Shown: one piece after another, positions 6,124 through 13,739 of the stretch
How positions within the stretch are numbered: position 1 is the first letter of the stretch
How the letters are laid out: each line of letters starts with the position of its first letter
DNA from: JBDNDK01 sp046719185
Lineage (GTDB): Bacteria; Armatimonadota; UBA5829
Length of the DNA: 15,809 nucleotides
Reading direction: 5' to 3'
Assembly (NCBI GenBank): GCA_046719185.1
Contig: JBDNDK010000043.1
Span: forward strand, 1-15,809
Position numbers and translations under genes: made by a program
Notes under the pieces: generated by a model
What the model was told of the DNA's origin: nothing
The model's input: only the letters and a program-made list of their open reading frames with translations
Databases searched by the model: none

Positions 6124-8396
6124 CAAACACCTGTTTCCTGCATTTTTCTACCTATGGCATTTCTCCATTCATCTTCACATATAGCCACAGGAGTATTTAT
6201 TAGTTCTACATCATTAACATTAATTTTAATTCTATCAGATTTTACTTTTCCTAAAATCATACAATCAACCTGCAGCTTTTCTGCTATTTCTCTTAAATCA
6301 CTAAGCTTAGTAATGGGTAATGAAACAACAATTCTTGATTGCACTTCAGAGAATAATGCAGAAATTGGAGCACAATTTGCAAGAATTCCAATTTCAGCAC
6401 CTATATTGCCCTGAATACAGCTTTCTGCTATGCATACTGCAAGTCCGCCATCAGCACAATCATGTGCACTTGATAGCAATCCGGCTTCAATTGCCTGAAG
6501 CACAACCTCGTGCACTTTTTTTTCTGTTGCTAAATCAAGTTTTGGGGGTTTCCCAACTGCTAAATTATGAATAGTGTTAAGATACTCACTTCCACCCATT
6601 GATTCAAGTTCACATATATCCCCAGATGATTCGAATGAGTGATTTCTTGATGGAGATATTAACGAAATTATGTCACCTTCATTCTTAAAGCTGGAAGTGC
6701 ATCTTTTCTCAGCATCTTCAATCAAACCCAACATTCCAATTACAGGAGTAGGGTAGATTGCCATTTCAGGGGTTTCATTATAAAAGCTAACATTTCCGCT
6801 TATTACAGGTGCTTCAAAGAATTCACAAGCTTCAGCAAGACCTTCAACAGCTCTTTTGAATTGCCAAAATGCTTCAGGTTTTTCCGGATTTCCAAAATTT
6901 AAGCAATCTGTAACACCCTTAGGTCTTGCACCTGTGCATGCCAAATTTCTTGCTGCTTCAGCAACTGCAATTTGTGCTCCTACAAATGGATCTAAGTAGC
7001 AATATCGTGCATTGCAGTCTGTAGTTACAGCTACTGCTTTTTTTGTTTCTCTAATTCTAATAACACCGGCATCAGATCCGGGAAGAACTATTGTGTTTGT
7101 TTGCACCATATGATCATACTGCTCATAAACCCATTCTTTGCTTGCAATTGATGGTGCAGAAAGCAGTTGGAGAAGTGCAGTGTTATAATCAGTTGGTTCA
7201 GGAATAGATGATAAATCATAATTCTGAACAATTTTTAAGTATTCTGGCTCTTCTGTTTGCAATTCATAAGTCGGAGCTTCATCTGCAAGAGATTTTGCTG
7301 GGACCTCAGCTACTAACTCACCATTATCATAAATTCTAACTATGCCATCATTTGTTACTTCACCAACGACAACAGCATTTAGTCCCCATTTTTCAAATAC
7401 ACTTGCAACTTCTTTTTCTTTACCTTTTTCTACAATCGCAAGCATTCTTTCCTGAGATTCAGAAAGCATTATTTCATAGGAACTCATTCCTTGCTCTCTT
7501 AACGGAACTTTTCTGATATCAATAGTCATACCTGTGTTTGCTTTTGCAGATGTTTCACATGTTGAGCAAGTGATACCAGCAGCTCCCATATCCTGAATAC
7601 CAACTATATATCCAGTTTTGAGTCCCTCAAGAGTGGCTTCAATCAAAGATTTTTCTACAAAAGGATCACCCATCTGCACATTTGGTCTTTTGCTTTCAGA
7701 ATCCGGGCCAAGTTCAACACTAGCAAATGTTGCACCATGAATACCATCTCTTCCTGTGCTTGAGCCAACAAGCATTACACTATTTCCTTTTCCATAAGCA
7801 CCTGCTGATGCTATTTTGCCAATTTCAACTATTCCAAGGCTCATAGCATTAACCAATGGATTTCCAGAATAGCAATCCTCAAAATATATTTCACCACCAA
7901 TTGTGGGAACTCCAACACAGTTTCCATAAAAACCTATTCCACCTACAACATGCTCAAATAGGTATCTGTTATGTGCATCATCAAGACTTCCAAATCTAAG
8001 GCTATTCATGTTGGCAATAGGTCTTGCTCCCATGGTGAAGATATCTCTTAAAATTCCACCTACACCTGTTGCTGCACCTTGAAATGGTTCAACAGCAGAT
8101 GGATGATTATGGCTTTCCATTTTCATTACAATACCTAAGCCATCACCAATATCAATCACACCTGCATTTTCAAGACCTTCACCTTCAATAGCTTCTTTAT
8201 ATTTCTTAAATAGCTTTAGAATAGGTCTTGAATATTTATATCCGCAATGTTCACTCCACATAACTGCATACATTCCAACTTCAGTATATGTTGGATGTCT
8301 GCCAAGAGTATCAACTATAGTATTATATTCACTGTCATTAAGTCCCATTTCCCTGTATATTTTAGGGTCAATAGGTTGAGTATTGCTAATTGACAT
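6123..8396 (-). CDS. purL: Phosphoribosylformylglycinamidine synthase subunit PurL (small form)
   Basis: PurL is the ATP-dependent amidating subunit of FGAM synthase, which converts FGAR to FGAM with ammonia supplied by PurQ and with PurS as the bridging subunit. At 757 residues it is the small form lacking the fused glutaminase and PurS domains of the roughly 1300-residue proteobacterial enzyme, in line with separate purS and purQ just upstream. Blocks seen are 'MWSEHCGYKYSR' (46-57), 'ESHNHPSAVEPFQGAATGVG' (94-113), 'DIFTMGARP', 'TIGGEIYF', 'DMGAAGITCSTCE', 'SESQERML', 'DCLNFGNPEKPE', 'SGNVSFYNE' and 'SAHDCADGGLA'. The ATG at 8396 is preferred over a TTG at 8411, because that TTG begins the ribosome-binding site. 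It starts 21 nt after the purQ stop and overlaps purF. Confidence 0.97.
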   Translation of the reverse strand: MSISNTQPIDPKIYREMGLNDSEYNTIVDTLGRHPTYTEVGMYAVMWSEHCGYKYSRPILKLFKKYKEAIEGEGLENAGVIDIGDGLGIVMKMESHNHPSAVEPFQGAATGVGGILRDIFTMGARPIANMNSLRFGSLDDAHNRYLFEHVVGGIGFYGNCVGVPTIGGEIYFEDCYSGNPLVNAMSLGIVEIGKIASAGAYGKGNSVMLVGSSTGRDGIHGATFASVELGPDSESKRPNVQMGDPFVEKSLIEATLEGLKTGYIVGIQDMGAAGITCSTCETSAKANTGMTIDIRKVPLREQGMSSYEIMLSESQERMLAIVEKGKEKEVASVFEKWGLNAVVVGEVTNDGIVRIYDNGELVAEVPAKSLADEAPTYELQTEEPEYLKIVQNYDLSSIPEPTDYNTALLQLLSAPSIASKEWVYEQYDHMVQTNTIVLPGSDAGVIRIRETKKAVAVTTDCNARYCYLDPFVGAQIAVAEAARNLACTGARPKGVTDCLNFGNPEKPEAFWQFKRAVEGLAEACEFFEAPVISGNVSFYNETPEMAIYPTPVIGMLGLIEDAEKRCTSSFKNEGDIISLISPSRNHSFESSGDICELESMGGSEYLNTIHNLAVGKPPKLDLATEKKVHEVVLQAIEAGLLSSAHDCADGGLAVCIAESCIQGNIGAEIGILANCAPISALFSEVQSRIVVSLPITKLSDLREIAEKLQVDCMILGKVKSDRIKINVNDVELINTPVAICEDEWRNAIGRKMQETGV

Positions 8397-8405
8397 ATTA
8401 TTTAA

Positions 8406-8411
8406 CTCCAA
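8406..8411 (-). promoter_or_regulatory. purL ribosome-binding site that decides the start
   Basis: TTGGAG (8411 to 8406) sits 9 nt before the ATG at 8396, the same sequence and spacing as at purM. The TTG in it is in frame with purL and mimics a start five codons upstream. Confidence 0.8.
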
Positions 8412-8417
8412 TTGAGA

Positions 8418-9110
8418 TTACACACCAATTCTTTCAACAATTGATTTTAATATATAGATTCCATCTTCACTACCAAGTATACTTTCAACTGCTCTTTCCG
8501 GATGAGGCATCATACCTGCAACATTCCCTTTTTCATTTATGATTCCAGCAATATTGAATATAGAACCATTAGGATTTGCATCTTCTGTAACATTTCCATC
8601 TGAATCACAATATTGAAGTAAAATTCTATCATTATCTTGGAGAGTTTTCAGGGTATCAGGTTCACAAAAATAATTTCCACCATGATGTGCAATAGGAATG
8701 CTTAATACTTGGTCTTTTTTACAAAGATGTGTAAAGTCACTTGAATCATTTACAACCTTTACATTTACATATTTGCATATAAATCTCAAACCTTTGTTTG
8801 TGGTCAAGGCTCCTGGAAGTAGATGTGCTTCACATAAAATCTGAAATCCATTACATATTCCAATCAATCTTCCGCCATTTTTTACAAACTCCATTATAGA
8901 GTTCATTACAGGACTTATTCTGGCAATTGCTCCGCATCTTAAATAGTCACCATAAGAAAAACCGCCAGGCAATATAATGCAATCATAGCCAAATACATCT
9001 GTATCCTGATGCCATATATATTCCACAGGCTGTTTGAGAATGTCTCTTACTGCATAATAGGCATCTTGATCACAATTAGAACCCGGAAAAACCACAACAC
9101 CAAACTTCAT
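8418..9110 (-). CDS. purQ: Phosphoribosylformylglycinamidine synthase glutaminase subunit PurQ
   Basis: PurQ is the class I glutamine amidotransferase subunit of FGAM synthase, releasing ammonia from glutamine and passing it to PurL. The 230-residue product is of normal length. It opens with 'FPGSNCDQDA', followed by 'LPGGFSYGDYLRCGAIAR' (47-64, oxyanion region), the nucleophile elbow 'IGICNGFQIL' with C86, 'HHGGNYF', and 'MMPHPERAVE' with catalytic H203 and E205. All triad residues are present. The ATG overlaps the purS stop as TGATG (9108-9112), and GGAG lies about 8 nt upstream, so purS and purQ are translationally coupled, matching their presence in one complex. Confidence 0.97.
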   Translation of the reverse strand: MKFGVVVFPGSNCDQDAYYAVRDILKQPVEYIWHQDTDVFGYDCIILPGGFSYGDYLRCGAIARISPVMNSIMEFVKNGGRLIGICNGFQILCEAHLLPGALTTNKGLRFICKYVNVKVVNDSSDFTHLCKKDQVLSIPIAHHGGNYFCEPDTLKTLQDNDRILLQYCDSDGNVTEDANPNGSIFNIAGIINEKGNVAGMMPHPERAVESILGSEDGIYILKSIVERIGV

Positions 9111-9367
9111 CAGGGTTTCTCCTCATCCTTAATGATTTCATACCTATAATCTTCAATTACAGGATTGGAGAGAAGTTTTCTGCAAGCCTCTTCAATTTCT
9201 TCTGTGAGATTTTCAGAATTATCATTTACAGATAATTGAATATATTTTCCTATTCTTACACCTTCAATATTGGTGTAGCCTAAATTTTTCAAGGCAGAAT
9301 GCACTACTTTTCCTTGTGCATCTAAAAGTGTAGGTTTTAATGTAACATAAACATCAACTCTAGCCAT
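9110..9367 (-). CDS. purS: Phosphoribosylformylglycinamidine synthase subunit PurS
   Basis: PurS is the small non-catalytic subunit needed to assemble PurL and PurQ and to channel ammonia. The 85-residue product has the expected pattern: a first strand 'ARVDVYVTLKPTLLDAQGK', then 'ALKNLGYTNIEGVRIGKYIQL', in which G29, V37 and R38-G40 match the family core (shown in two parts because the protein is short), and 'CRKLLSNPVIEDYRYEI' at the end. The ATG has AAGGAG (9373-9378) 5 nt upstream, the strongest site in the operon. The gene stands after a 97-nt gap from purB, so it may also be served by an internal promoter. Confidence 0.96.
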   Translation of the reverse strand: MARVDVYVTLKPTLLDAQGKVVHSALKNLGYTNIEGVRIGKYIQLSVNDNSENLTEEIEEACRKLLSNPVIEDYRYEIIKDEEKP

Positions 9368-9464
9368 ACTGGCTCCTTTTTATAGCTTATTAAATTTATA
9401 TATGTATCTATGTAATTCTAAGATATTAAAAAATATCTAACCTCTTATCTCATATCAATAACTT
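9368..9464 (-). promoter_or_regulatory. purB-purS gap with hairpin and possible weak internal promoter
   Basis: This is the only sizeable gap inside the purine operon. Read on the - strand it holds TTGATA, 17 nt, then TATTTT (9434-9429 or so), a weak promoter match, followed by a perfect AGATATT/AATATCT hairpin (9421-9438) with a 4-nt loop that overlaps the -10. A second TATAAA-like box lies closer to purS. No T-run follows the hairpin, so it is not a normal terminator. An internal start for purSQLFMN is possible but unproven. Confidence 0.3.
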
Positions 9465-10760
9465 CTAAATAATACCTAATCTCTTGAATATTGTATCAAC
9501 ATTTCTCAAATGATGATCAAGATTAAAGCATTCATCAAGTTCAGACTTGCTCAATAGTCTCTTTACTTCTTCATCTTGCTCAAGAGCTTCTCTGAAGCTC
9601 ATGTTGTCATCCCAGCTTTTTGCTGCATTTCTTTGACAGACTTTATAGCCTTCTTCTCTTGTCATACCTTTTTTGACAAGAGCAAGCAATACGTGCTCAC
9701 TAAATACTAGCTCTCCCATCTTGCTAAGGTTATTGCCCATATTAGAATTATTTATAACAAGTCTTTCAATTAGTCTATTTAATGATTGAAGCATAAAGTC
9801 TGTTGCAAGGAAACTATCAGGTATTATTATTCTTTCACAAGCTGAGTTTGTGTTATCTCTTTCATGCCAGCTTGTTATATTTTCCATAGCTGGAACAGCA
9901 TTTGCTCTTACAACTCTAGCAAGACCTACAATGCTTTCAAATCTCCAAGGATTTCTCTTATGAGGCATTGCAGATGAGCCTCTTTGACCTGGCAGAAACA
10001 TTTCTTGCACTTCTAAAATTTCTGTTCTTTGCAGGTTTCTCATTTCAGTTGCAAAGTTTTCAGCACTACTTGCAGCTATTGCTAATGCACATAATACTTG
10101 AGCATGTCTGTCTCTTTGCACTATTTGAGTTGAAACAGGAGAGAATTTCAAGCCTAATCTTTCACATACATATTCTTCAATATGAGGATCAACATTTCCA
10201 AATATACCAACAGCACCAGATATCTTTCCATAAGAGATTTCTTCTTTTGCAATTTTCATTCTTTGAATATCTCTTAATATCTGGGCATACCAAACAGCCA
10301 TCTTAAATCCAAATGTGATGGGTTCAGCATGTACACCATGTGTTCTACCTATCATTGGAGTCATTTTGAATTCTTTTGCTTTGCTTTTTACTGTTTCTGC
10401 AAGCTTTTCAAGATCAGCAATGATAATATCGCAGGATTTTTTCATTCTTAGTGCCATTGCTGTGTCTTCTATGTCATAGCTTGTAACACCATAATGCACA
10501 TACTTGCCTTCATCACCCATATTTTCTGTAACAGCTTTTACAAATGCTATCAAGTCGTGATGGGTCTCAGCTTCTATTTCTTCAATTCTTTCGACTGTAA
10601 ATGATGCATTTTGTTTGATTTTATCTGTAACACCTGCAGGAATAACATCATACTTTTCATGAGCTTCACAAACAGCAATTTCAACATCAAGCCAAGCTTG
10701 AAATTTACTTTGCTCACTCCATATTTCTTTCATTTGAGGTAGGGAATATCTATCTATCAT
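9465..10760 (-). CDS. purB: Adenylosuccinate lyase
   Basis: PurB releases fumarate from SAICAR (giving AICAR) and from adenylosuccinate (giving AMP), so it serves both IMP synthesis and the AMP branch. It belongs to the fumarase/aspartase superfamily and acts as a homotetramer. The 431-residue product matches the Bacillus type. H68 ('AETHHDL'), H89 ('YVHYGVTSYD') and H141 ('GRTHGVHAEP') fall at the numbers known for the catalytic histidines of the B. subtilis enzyme. The superfamily signature 'GSSAMPHKRNP' is at 261-271 and carries the mobile-loop serine. The ATG overlaps the purE stop as TAATG. It ends with TAG, followed by the 97-nt gap before purS. Confidence 0.97.
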   Translation of the reverse strand: MIDRYSLPQMKEIWSEQSKFQAWLDVEIAVCEAHEKYDVIPAGVTDKIKQNASFTVERIEEIEAETHHDLIAFVKAVTENMGDEGKYVHYGVTSYDIEDTAMALRMKKSCDIIIADLEKLAETVKSKAKEFKMTPMIGRTHGVHAEPITFGFKMAVWYAQILRDIQRMKIAKEEISYGKISGAVGIFGNVDPHIEEYVCERLGLKFSPVSTQIVQRDRHAQVLCALAIAASSAENFATEMRNLQRTEILEVQEMFLPGQRGSSAMPHKRNPWRFESIVGLARVVRANAVPAMENITSWHERDNTNSACERIIIPDSFLATDFMLQSLNRLIERLVINNSNMGNNLSKMGELVFSEHVLLALVKKGMTREEGYKVCQRNAAKSWDDNMSFREALEQDEEVKRLLSKSELDECFNLDHHLRNVDTIFKRLGII

Positions 10761-11239
10761 TATATATCAATCCTGCCCGGGTTTACTTTTTCTGCCATTT
10801 CAATTTTATACTTACTCAAAGCTTCTTTTACATCTGCATATTTTATTGCAAGCATTTGTGCTGCTAATATACCTGCATTTTTTGCTCCATCAATTGCAAC
10901 TGTTGCAACAGGCACTCCAGGAGGCATCTGCACTATTGCATATAAAGAATCAACACCATTTAATGCACCAGATTTAATTGGAACACCAATCACAGGCAGA
11001 GATGATACTCCAGCCATCACACCAGGTAGATGTGCAGCTAGTCCAGCACCAGCTATTATAACTTCGAAACCGTTTTTATCTGCATTTTTCGCAAAGTCAA
11101 TCGCAAAATCAGGAGTTCTGTGAGCACTCATCACCATCATCTCACTTTCAACTCCAAGCTCTTTCAACACATCTTTTGCTTGCTTCATAAGTTCAGCATC
11201 TGATCTACTTCCTATCACAATTGCGACTTTTCCGCTCAT
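10760..11239 (-). CDS. purE: N5-carboxyaminoimidazole ribonucleotide mutase, class I PurE
   Basis: Class I PurE moves the carboxyl group of N5-CAIR to C4, giving CAIR; N5-CAIR is normally made by PurK. The 159-residue product has 'IGSRSDAELM' (9-18), 'MSAHRTPD' with H40, 'AGAGLAAHLPGVMAG' with H70, and 'GVDSLYAIVQMPPGVPVATV'. These are class I features; the class II (AIR carboxylase) type has 'SAHKT' and lacks the AAHLPG motif. The loop before the last helix reads 'AIDGAKNAGILAAQ', about two residues shorter than the 'AIGKAGxxNA' of E. coli and B. subtilis. It overlaps purD by 4 nt (ATGA), with AGGAG 10 nt upstream of the ATG. No purK is in the window. Confidence 0.96.
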   Translation of the reverse strand: MSGKVAIVIGSRSDAELMKQAKDVLKELGVESEMMVMSAHRTPDFAIDFAKNADKNGFEVIIAGAGLAAHLPGVMAGVSSLPVIGVPIKSGALNGVDSLYAIVQMPPGVPVATVAIDGAKNAGILAAQMLAIKYADVKEALSKYKIEMAEKVNPGRIDI

Positions 11240-12510
11240 ATAAGTTTAGCTCCTATATCTCTTCTATAATACAATGAATCAAACTTTATATAATTAACTG
11301 CTGTATATACTTTATCAATACATTTTTTATAATCATTTCCACAAGCAGTAACTCCAAGAACTCTACCGCCATTTGTTAATATATCATTATCTTTCATGCA
11401 AGTTCCAGCATGGAATATTAAGCACCCAGATTCTTCAGCTTTTTCTAATCCAGAAATAACTTTTCCCTTTTCATATTTTCCGGGATAACCACCAGATGAC
11501 ATTACTACACATAGAGCTTTTTTATCATACCAGTTAACTTCTATTTCGTCGAGCTTTCCATCGGCAACAGCAAGAGCTATTTTAGCAAAGTCCGATTCTA
11601 ATAGTGGCAACACAACCTGTGTTTCTGGATCACCAAATCTGCAGTTAAATTCTATCACTTTTGGTCCTTTATCTGTAAGTGCAAGACCAGTATACAATAC
11701 ACCTCTATAATAGATTCCTCTATTTTTCAAAGCTTTAAGTGTGGGTTTAATTATTGTTTCAATAACTTCTTTTCTTATATTATCTGTGAATACTGGCACA
11801 GGAGCATAACAACCCATTCCACCAGTGTTAGGACCTTCATCATTGTCATAAGCTCTTTTGTAGTCTTGAGAGGCAATCATTGGAACAAAGTTTTCACCAT
11901 CTACAAAACACATAAATGTAGCTTCTTGTCCATCAAGATATTCTTCAATAATCAATTGATTTCCAGAATCACCAAATATTTTTTCTTCCATTATCTGATC
12001 AATGGCAGATTTTGCTTCTTCAAGAGTGTTGCATATAAAAACACCTTTTCCTGCAGCTTCACCATCAGCCTTTACAACAATAGGATCATTTGAGTTTGAT
12101 GATACTTCTTCTGCATATTTTTTAGCATCAGTTGAATTTGAAAATGATTTGCAAAAAGCAGTGGGAATATTGTTTTCAAGCATTAGGTTTTTTGCAAAAA
12201 CTTTGCTGCCTTCCATCTGTGCAGCTTCTTTATTAGGACCGAACACTTTTAATCCTTTTTCAATCAAGGCATCAGCAAGACCAGCTATAAGAGGAGACTC
12301 AGGACCAACAACAGTTAAATCAATTGAGTTTTTTTCTGCAAAATCTACAATAGATTTTATATCCATCACATTGCCATCTATACATTCAGCAATAGATGAT
12401 ATACCAGCATTGCCGGGCAAAGCATAAATTTTATTGACAATATTACTAAGGGATAATTTCCAGCAGAGTGCATGTTCTCTTCCACCACTTCCTATAACAA
12501 GAACATTCAT
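11236..12510 (-). CDS. purD: Phosphoribosylamine--glycine ligase (GAR synthetase)
   Basis: PurD joins phosphoribosylamine and glycine with ATP to give GAR, the second purine step. It is an ATP-grasp enzyme of 424 residues, the normal length. The N-terminal domain shows 'VLVIGSGGREHALCWKL' (3-19) and 'VVGPESPLIAGLAD' (67-80). The ATP-grasp part shows 'GSKVFAKNLM', 'VVKADGEAAGKGV' (145-157, with E where most have L), 'EEYLDGQEAT', 'QDYKRAYDNDEGPNTGGMG' (215-233) and the metal-binding 'EFNCRFGDPETQ' (287-298). The ATG has AAAGG (12521-12525) 10 nt upstream. It is the first gene of the purine operon, preceded by a 149-nt region with promoter and terminator signals. Confidence 0.97.
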   Translation of the reverse strand: MNVLVIGSGGREHALCWKLSLSNIVNKIYALPGNAGISSIAECIDGNVMDIKSIVDFAEKNSIDLTVVGPESPLIAGLADALIEKGLKVFGPNKEAAQMEGSKVFAKNLMLENNIPTAFCKSFSNSTDAKKYAEEVSSNSNDPIVVKADGEAAGKGVFICNTLEEAKSAIDQIMEEKIFGDSGNQLIIEEYLDGQEATFMCFVDGENFVPMIASQDYKRAYDNDEGPNTGGMGCYAPVPVFTDNIRKEVIETIIKPTLKALKNRGIYYRGVLYTGLALTDKGPKVIEFNCRFGDPETQVVLPLLESDFAKIALAVADGKLDEIEVNWYDKKALCVVMSSGGYPGKYEKGKVISGLEKAEESGCLIFHAGTCMKDNDILTNGGRVLGVTACGNDYKKCIDKVYTAVNYIKFDSLYYRRDIGAKLI

Positions 12511-12552
12511 TTATAAATAACCTTTCAGAGGATTTAATAAGAAAAGGACAAT

Positions 12553-12595
12553 AAAAAAGCAACCCATCAAATTATAAACAAATTCTGCTGCTTTT
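12553..12595 (-). terminator. Terminator-like hairpin ahead of purD
   Basis: Read on the - strand, AAAAGCAGC (12595-12587) pairs with GTTGCTTTT (12563-12555): nine pairs including one G-U, with a 23-nt loop, and the T-run extends to 12553 (six Ts in all). It lies about 65 nt after the stop of the DUF3866 gene and about 45 nt before purD. It would stop transcripts from the upstream group and so insulate, or attenuate, purine expression. The large loop makes it moderate in strength. Confidence 0.55.
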
Positions 12596-12599
12596 GGAA
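12571..12599 (-). promoter_or_regulatory. Candidate purD operon promoter inside the terminator loop
   Basis: A perfect -10 box TATAAT (12576-12571) has TTCCAA (12599-12594) 17 nt upstream, a poor -35 with 3 of 6 matches. A TG lies two bases before the -10, one base off the extended -10 position. Transcription would begin near 12564, giving a leader of about 50 nt. The -10 is in the hairpin loop and the -35/spacer overlaps its first arm, so transcripts from this promoter would not form the hairpin. I see no PurR box (the region has no CG dinucleotide at all) and no purine riboswitch. Confidence 0.45.
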
Positions 12600-12638
12600 G
12601 ATGTTTTATATCAAATTCTTATGGATTATCTGAATAAA

Positions 12639-12656
12639 TCTTACATGAATGTAAGA
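12639..12656 (-). terminator. Small hairpin just after the DUF3866 gene
   Basis: TCTTACA-TTCA-TGTAAGA (- strand) forms a perfect 7-bp stem with a 4-nt loop, 3 nt after the stop at 12660. It is followed by TTTATTC rather than a clean T-run, so on its own it is a weak terminator; it may protect the mRNA end or act together with the hairpin at 12553-12595. Confidence 0.4.
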
Positions 12657-12659
12657 AAA

Positions 12660-13736
12660 TCATCGTATGAAATTTGCAGCAATTACTCCAGCAGCTGCTC
12701 CTGCAAGGAAAAATTCACTGTCCTGCTCATAATTTCTGCCCATAGTGTTTAGATTTATAGACTTCTTTTGTAATTCTAAAATTGCATATTTTCCATCAGC
12801 AATTTTTGTAGTATGTTTATAGCATATAGCACTATGATTTATTTGTTCTTCTAAAAGTATTAGCTTCATCTGGTCAATCATTGGTAAGGCTACAATACAT
12901 TTTGTCAGAGCAATTTTTCCAAGTGATGTTATAGTGTGATGACTAATTCCGTAGTGTCTTTTTCTTGGGTCAGCAAAACTGATTCTAGGTATGGCTATTG
13001 CTTTCCCATTCATAATATTTATTGAGTTTATAATTTCACCTTGCTCAATAGATGAAAATCCATATTTAGTACCAGTTCCTACATTTCCGGGTCCTGGGCA
13101 AATGATAACAACATCTGCTTGAACCACATCACAAGCTGTAATTAGAGCAGTGTAAATATTTACTGCTTCATAATCACCACCAAATGCCTGCCCAATTGTG
13201 ATTGTAGAATCAATAAAACCTTCTTCTTTAAGTTTGAATACTTGTTTGCTGAAGTGTAGGGGAAGACATGCAGAATCTGTCATTATGTAACACACCTTTG
13301 CATTACTTTTACTTGCAGTTTTTACTCCTGCAGCAGCAGGTGCAAGTTGGCTGTGTAATTGACCAACAATCACAGGCAATCCATTAAGCGATTCAAATTC
13401 TTCAAATATATAGCTGTCTGGAGAATCTTCTTCTTCAACTGATAATACACAATGCTGATGAGGTGTGTATCTAAGCTTGACTATATGACCAGTATCTAGA
13501 TCACCTTCGTCTATTTTAGATATATTTGCAATTACAAAATGATATCCACCAGTGCCAAGGCTCTTTTCAACTGCTGTTGTATTTAGTATTAATTCATCAT
13601 CAACACTCACATCACCAATTAAATCAATATAACATACAGCTTTTTCTATTGAGCCTTTAATATCAACATTAAGCTCAATGCAGTTTCCTCTGATGCCTAT
13701 TATTTCAACAACTTTTCCTGACTTTCTCTTAAGCAA
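12660..13736 (-). CDS. DUF3866 family protein, function unknown
   Basis: I recognise this 358-residue protein as DUF3866, a family without assigned function. Hallmarks are 'LNTTAVEKSLGTGGYHFV' (51-68), 'GHIVKLRYTPHQ' (83-94) followed by 'VEEEDSPD', 'LPVIVGQLHSQLAPAA' (120-135), 'YIMTDSACLPLHFSK' (150-164), 'TIGQAFGGDYEAVN' (180-193), 'CPGPGNVGTGTKYGFSSIEQ' (213-232) and 'PRISFADPRKRHYGISHHT' (250-268). Gly-rich turns and conserved Asp, His and Arg suggest an enzyme or ligand binder, but no known catalytic site is evident. The C-terminus has a short Ala/Gly-rich hydrophobic stretch (about 343-355), too short to be sure of a membrane segment. The start is TTG, 3 nt after the preceding stop, with GGAAGGG 9 nt upstream and no nearby ATG. 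It is probably co-transcribed with the PepT-like gene. Confidence 0.88.
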   Translation of the reverse strand: MLKRKSGKVVEIIGIRGNCIELNVDIKGSIEKAVCYIDLIGDVSVDDELILNTTAVEKSLGTGGYHFVIANISKIDEGDLDTGHIVKLRYTPHQHCVLSVEEEDSPDSYIFEEFESLNGLPVIVGQLHSQLAPAAAGVKTASKSNAKVCYIMTDSACLPLHFSKQVFKLKEEGFIDSTITIGQAFGGDYEAVNIYTALITACDVVQADVVIICPGPGNVGTGTKYGFSSIEQGEIINSINIMNGKAIAIPRISFADPRKRHYGISHHTITSLGKIALTKCIVALPMIDQMKLILLEEQINHSAICYKHTTKIADGKYAILELQKKSINLNTMGRNYEQDSEFFLAGAAAGVIAANFIR

Positions 13737-13739
13737 AAG

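Noticed and set aside
9421..9438. AGATATT/AATATCT hairpin as a terminator after purB
   Set aside because: No T-run follows on the - strand and the stem is nearly all A-T; it does not have terminator form.
12511..12659. Purine riboswitch or PurR box upstream of purD
   Set aside because: No guanine/adenine riboswitch core and no CGAA-type PurR half-site; the region has no CG dinucleotide. Only the hairpins and the TATAAT box could be supported.
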